Notes under the pieces: model-generated
Seen by the model: only the letters and a program-made list of their open reading frames with translations
Told to the model about the DNA's origin: nothing
The model's database searches: none
NCBI GenBank assembly: GCA_941918925.1
Contig: OW799235.1
Coordinates: 38,710,701-38,774,700, forward strand
Source of the DNA: Phyto melanocephala
Lineage: Eukaryota > Arthropoda > Insecta > Diptera > Rhinophoridae
DNA length: 64,000 bases
Reading direction: 5' to 3'
In this document: positions 63,169 to 64,000 of the stretch, piece after piece
How positions within the stretch are numbered: the first letter of the stretch is position 1
Layout: each line of letters opens with the position of its first letter
Position numbers and translations under genes: made by a program

Positions 63169-64000
63169 CTGTAAAATTTAACTTAATTAAAAACGATTTT
63201 TTATTTTATTTAAAACAAAAAAACAATAAAAACAATAAAAACTAATTAAATGACAACTGTTAGTCTGTTAAACTGTAAGTGATATATCATATACATATAT
63301 ATAACAATTAATAACAATTAATTTTTAAAAGTTATAATCATCATGATGATGCAGGATATATACATGTACTGCAATAGTTTATTGAATATTAATTTCGTAT
63401 TTCTCTCTTTTTCAAGTGTGAATTAAATATGAGTTCAGTTGAATTCTTTTAAATATTCTTTAACAAAATATTTATATAAAAGTATGTATTGTTTTTTAGA
63501 GCTGTAATACTTTTTTATTAACTTTAACCAGCCCCTTTATCTTATTGAGGGGAAGGCGGTTAATTTAAAATATGATCGAATTTTGGAACAGCTAAAGAAA
63601 AATGTTAGCAGCTAATTACTTGAGCGCTAGAAATCATAGCACTTACAAGAATGACAGAAATACATGCATACATATAAGTATGTTACTATGCTCTAGATTT
63701 TAAAGTTGTAGGCAGTGCGTGGTTCTAGTTTTCACTGACCGAACTCAGAACTTATTTAACACATAAGTGAAAACAATTTTTTAATTACTGTAAAGGTTTC
63801 AGATTTTTAAAAATGTTTGCATTAATTTTAAAACTAAAGCAAAAATGTTGTTAACATTGAACGTTTGCAATCGAACTAGGCAAGAATACTAAATTTAATG
63901 AACATATCGACAACTCTAGAACAACTAGCTGGCTGACTATCTGCTTTAATCATTTTTCTAAAAAAGCCATCCACGGTAGCAATTTCTAAGTTTAGAAAAT
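63169..64000. other. 5' intron sequence, no exon recognised
   Basis: The exon at 63168 is entered mid-codon, so more coding sequence lies upstream. No signal-peptide exon or ATG context was recognised before the window ends. Confidence 0.45.

Overview
The window is AT-rich, intron-dominated insect DNA, almost certainly from a fly and probably a calyptrate (blowfly/house-fly-like) species. The evidence is the gene content, the mini-me/DINE-like repeats with (GTCY)n microsatellites and the 'accccataaagtatata' core, the (ATGT)n microsatellites, and decayed mariner/Tc1-like and non-LTR elements. Species cannot be fixed from sequence alone.

The only host gene I can support runs along the minus strand from about 63.17 kb down to 2.93 kb. 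It is a Cys-loop ligand-gated chloride channel that I recognise as pHCl-1 (pH-sensitive chloride channel). I reconstructed twelve exons from splice signals, reading frame and family motifs. Five (63.1, 61.8, 61.5, 53.9, 52.0 kb) encode the extracellular domain, with loop A, the 13-residue Cys loop and the second (loop C) disulfide. Two alternative exons of identical 153-nt length (50.9 and 46.0 kb) encode M1 and the start of M2. One (42.4 kb) encodes M2-M3. Three phase-0 symmetric exons (32.8, 18.9, 3.9 kb) encode the M3-M4 intracellular loop. The last (3.0 kb) encodes M4 and the stop. With one copy of the alternative exon they give 628 codons plus stop in one continuous frame. The first exon(s), with start codon and signal peptide, are not visible here.

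The introns hold many mobile elements, often nested. These are: hAT-type MITEs with 8-bp target duplications (0.43-1.73, 36.33-36.91, 37.15-37.48 kb); a fold-back MITE with TTA duplication (16.3 kb) and a decayed relative (30.5 kb); a decayed mariner (16.9-17.85 kb); a Tc1-like family seen as decayed long copies (5.1-6.7, 29-30.2 kb) and internally deleted short copies; two types of mini-me/DINE-like elements; non-LTR retrotransposon 3' pieces (6.3, 8.3, 40.3-41.3, 49.1 kb); a terminal-inverted-repeat family (48.4-50.1 and 11.2-14.07 kb); and a degenerate tandem array (20.5-23.2 kb).

Nested and empty sites give a relative insertion history. Three type-1 mini-me copies carry the same Tc1-like insertion at the same TA. 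A fourth copy (57.83 kb) shows the empty TA. The block of two head-to-tail mini-me elements at 57.3-59.5 kb has an uninserted paralogous site at 34.38 kb.

No bacterial-type system, CRISPR array, rRNA or intact tRNA gene was seen. The strongest biological signal is the channel's regulated exon architecture.
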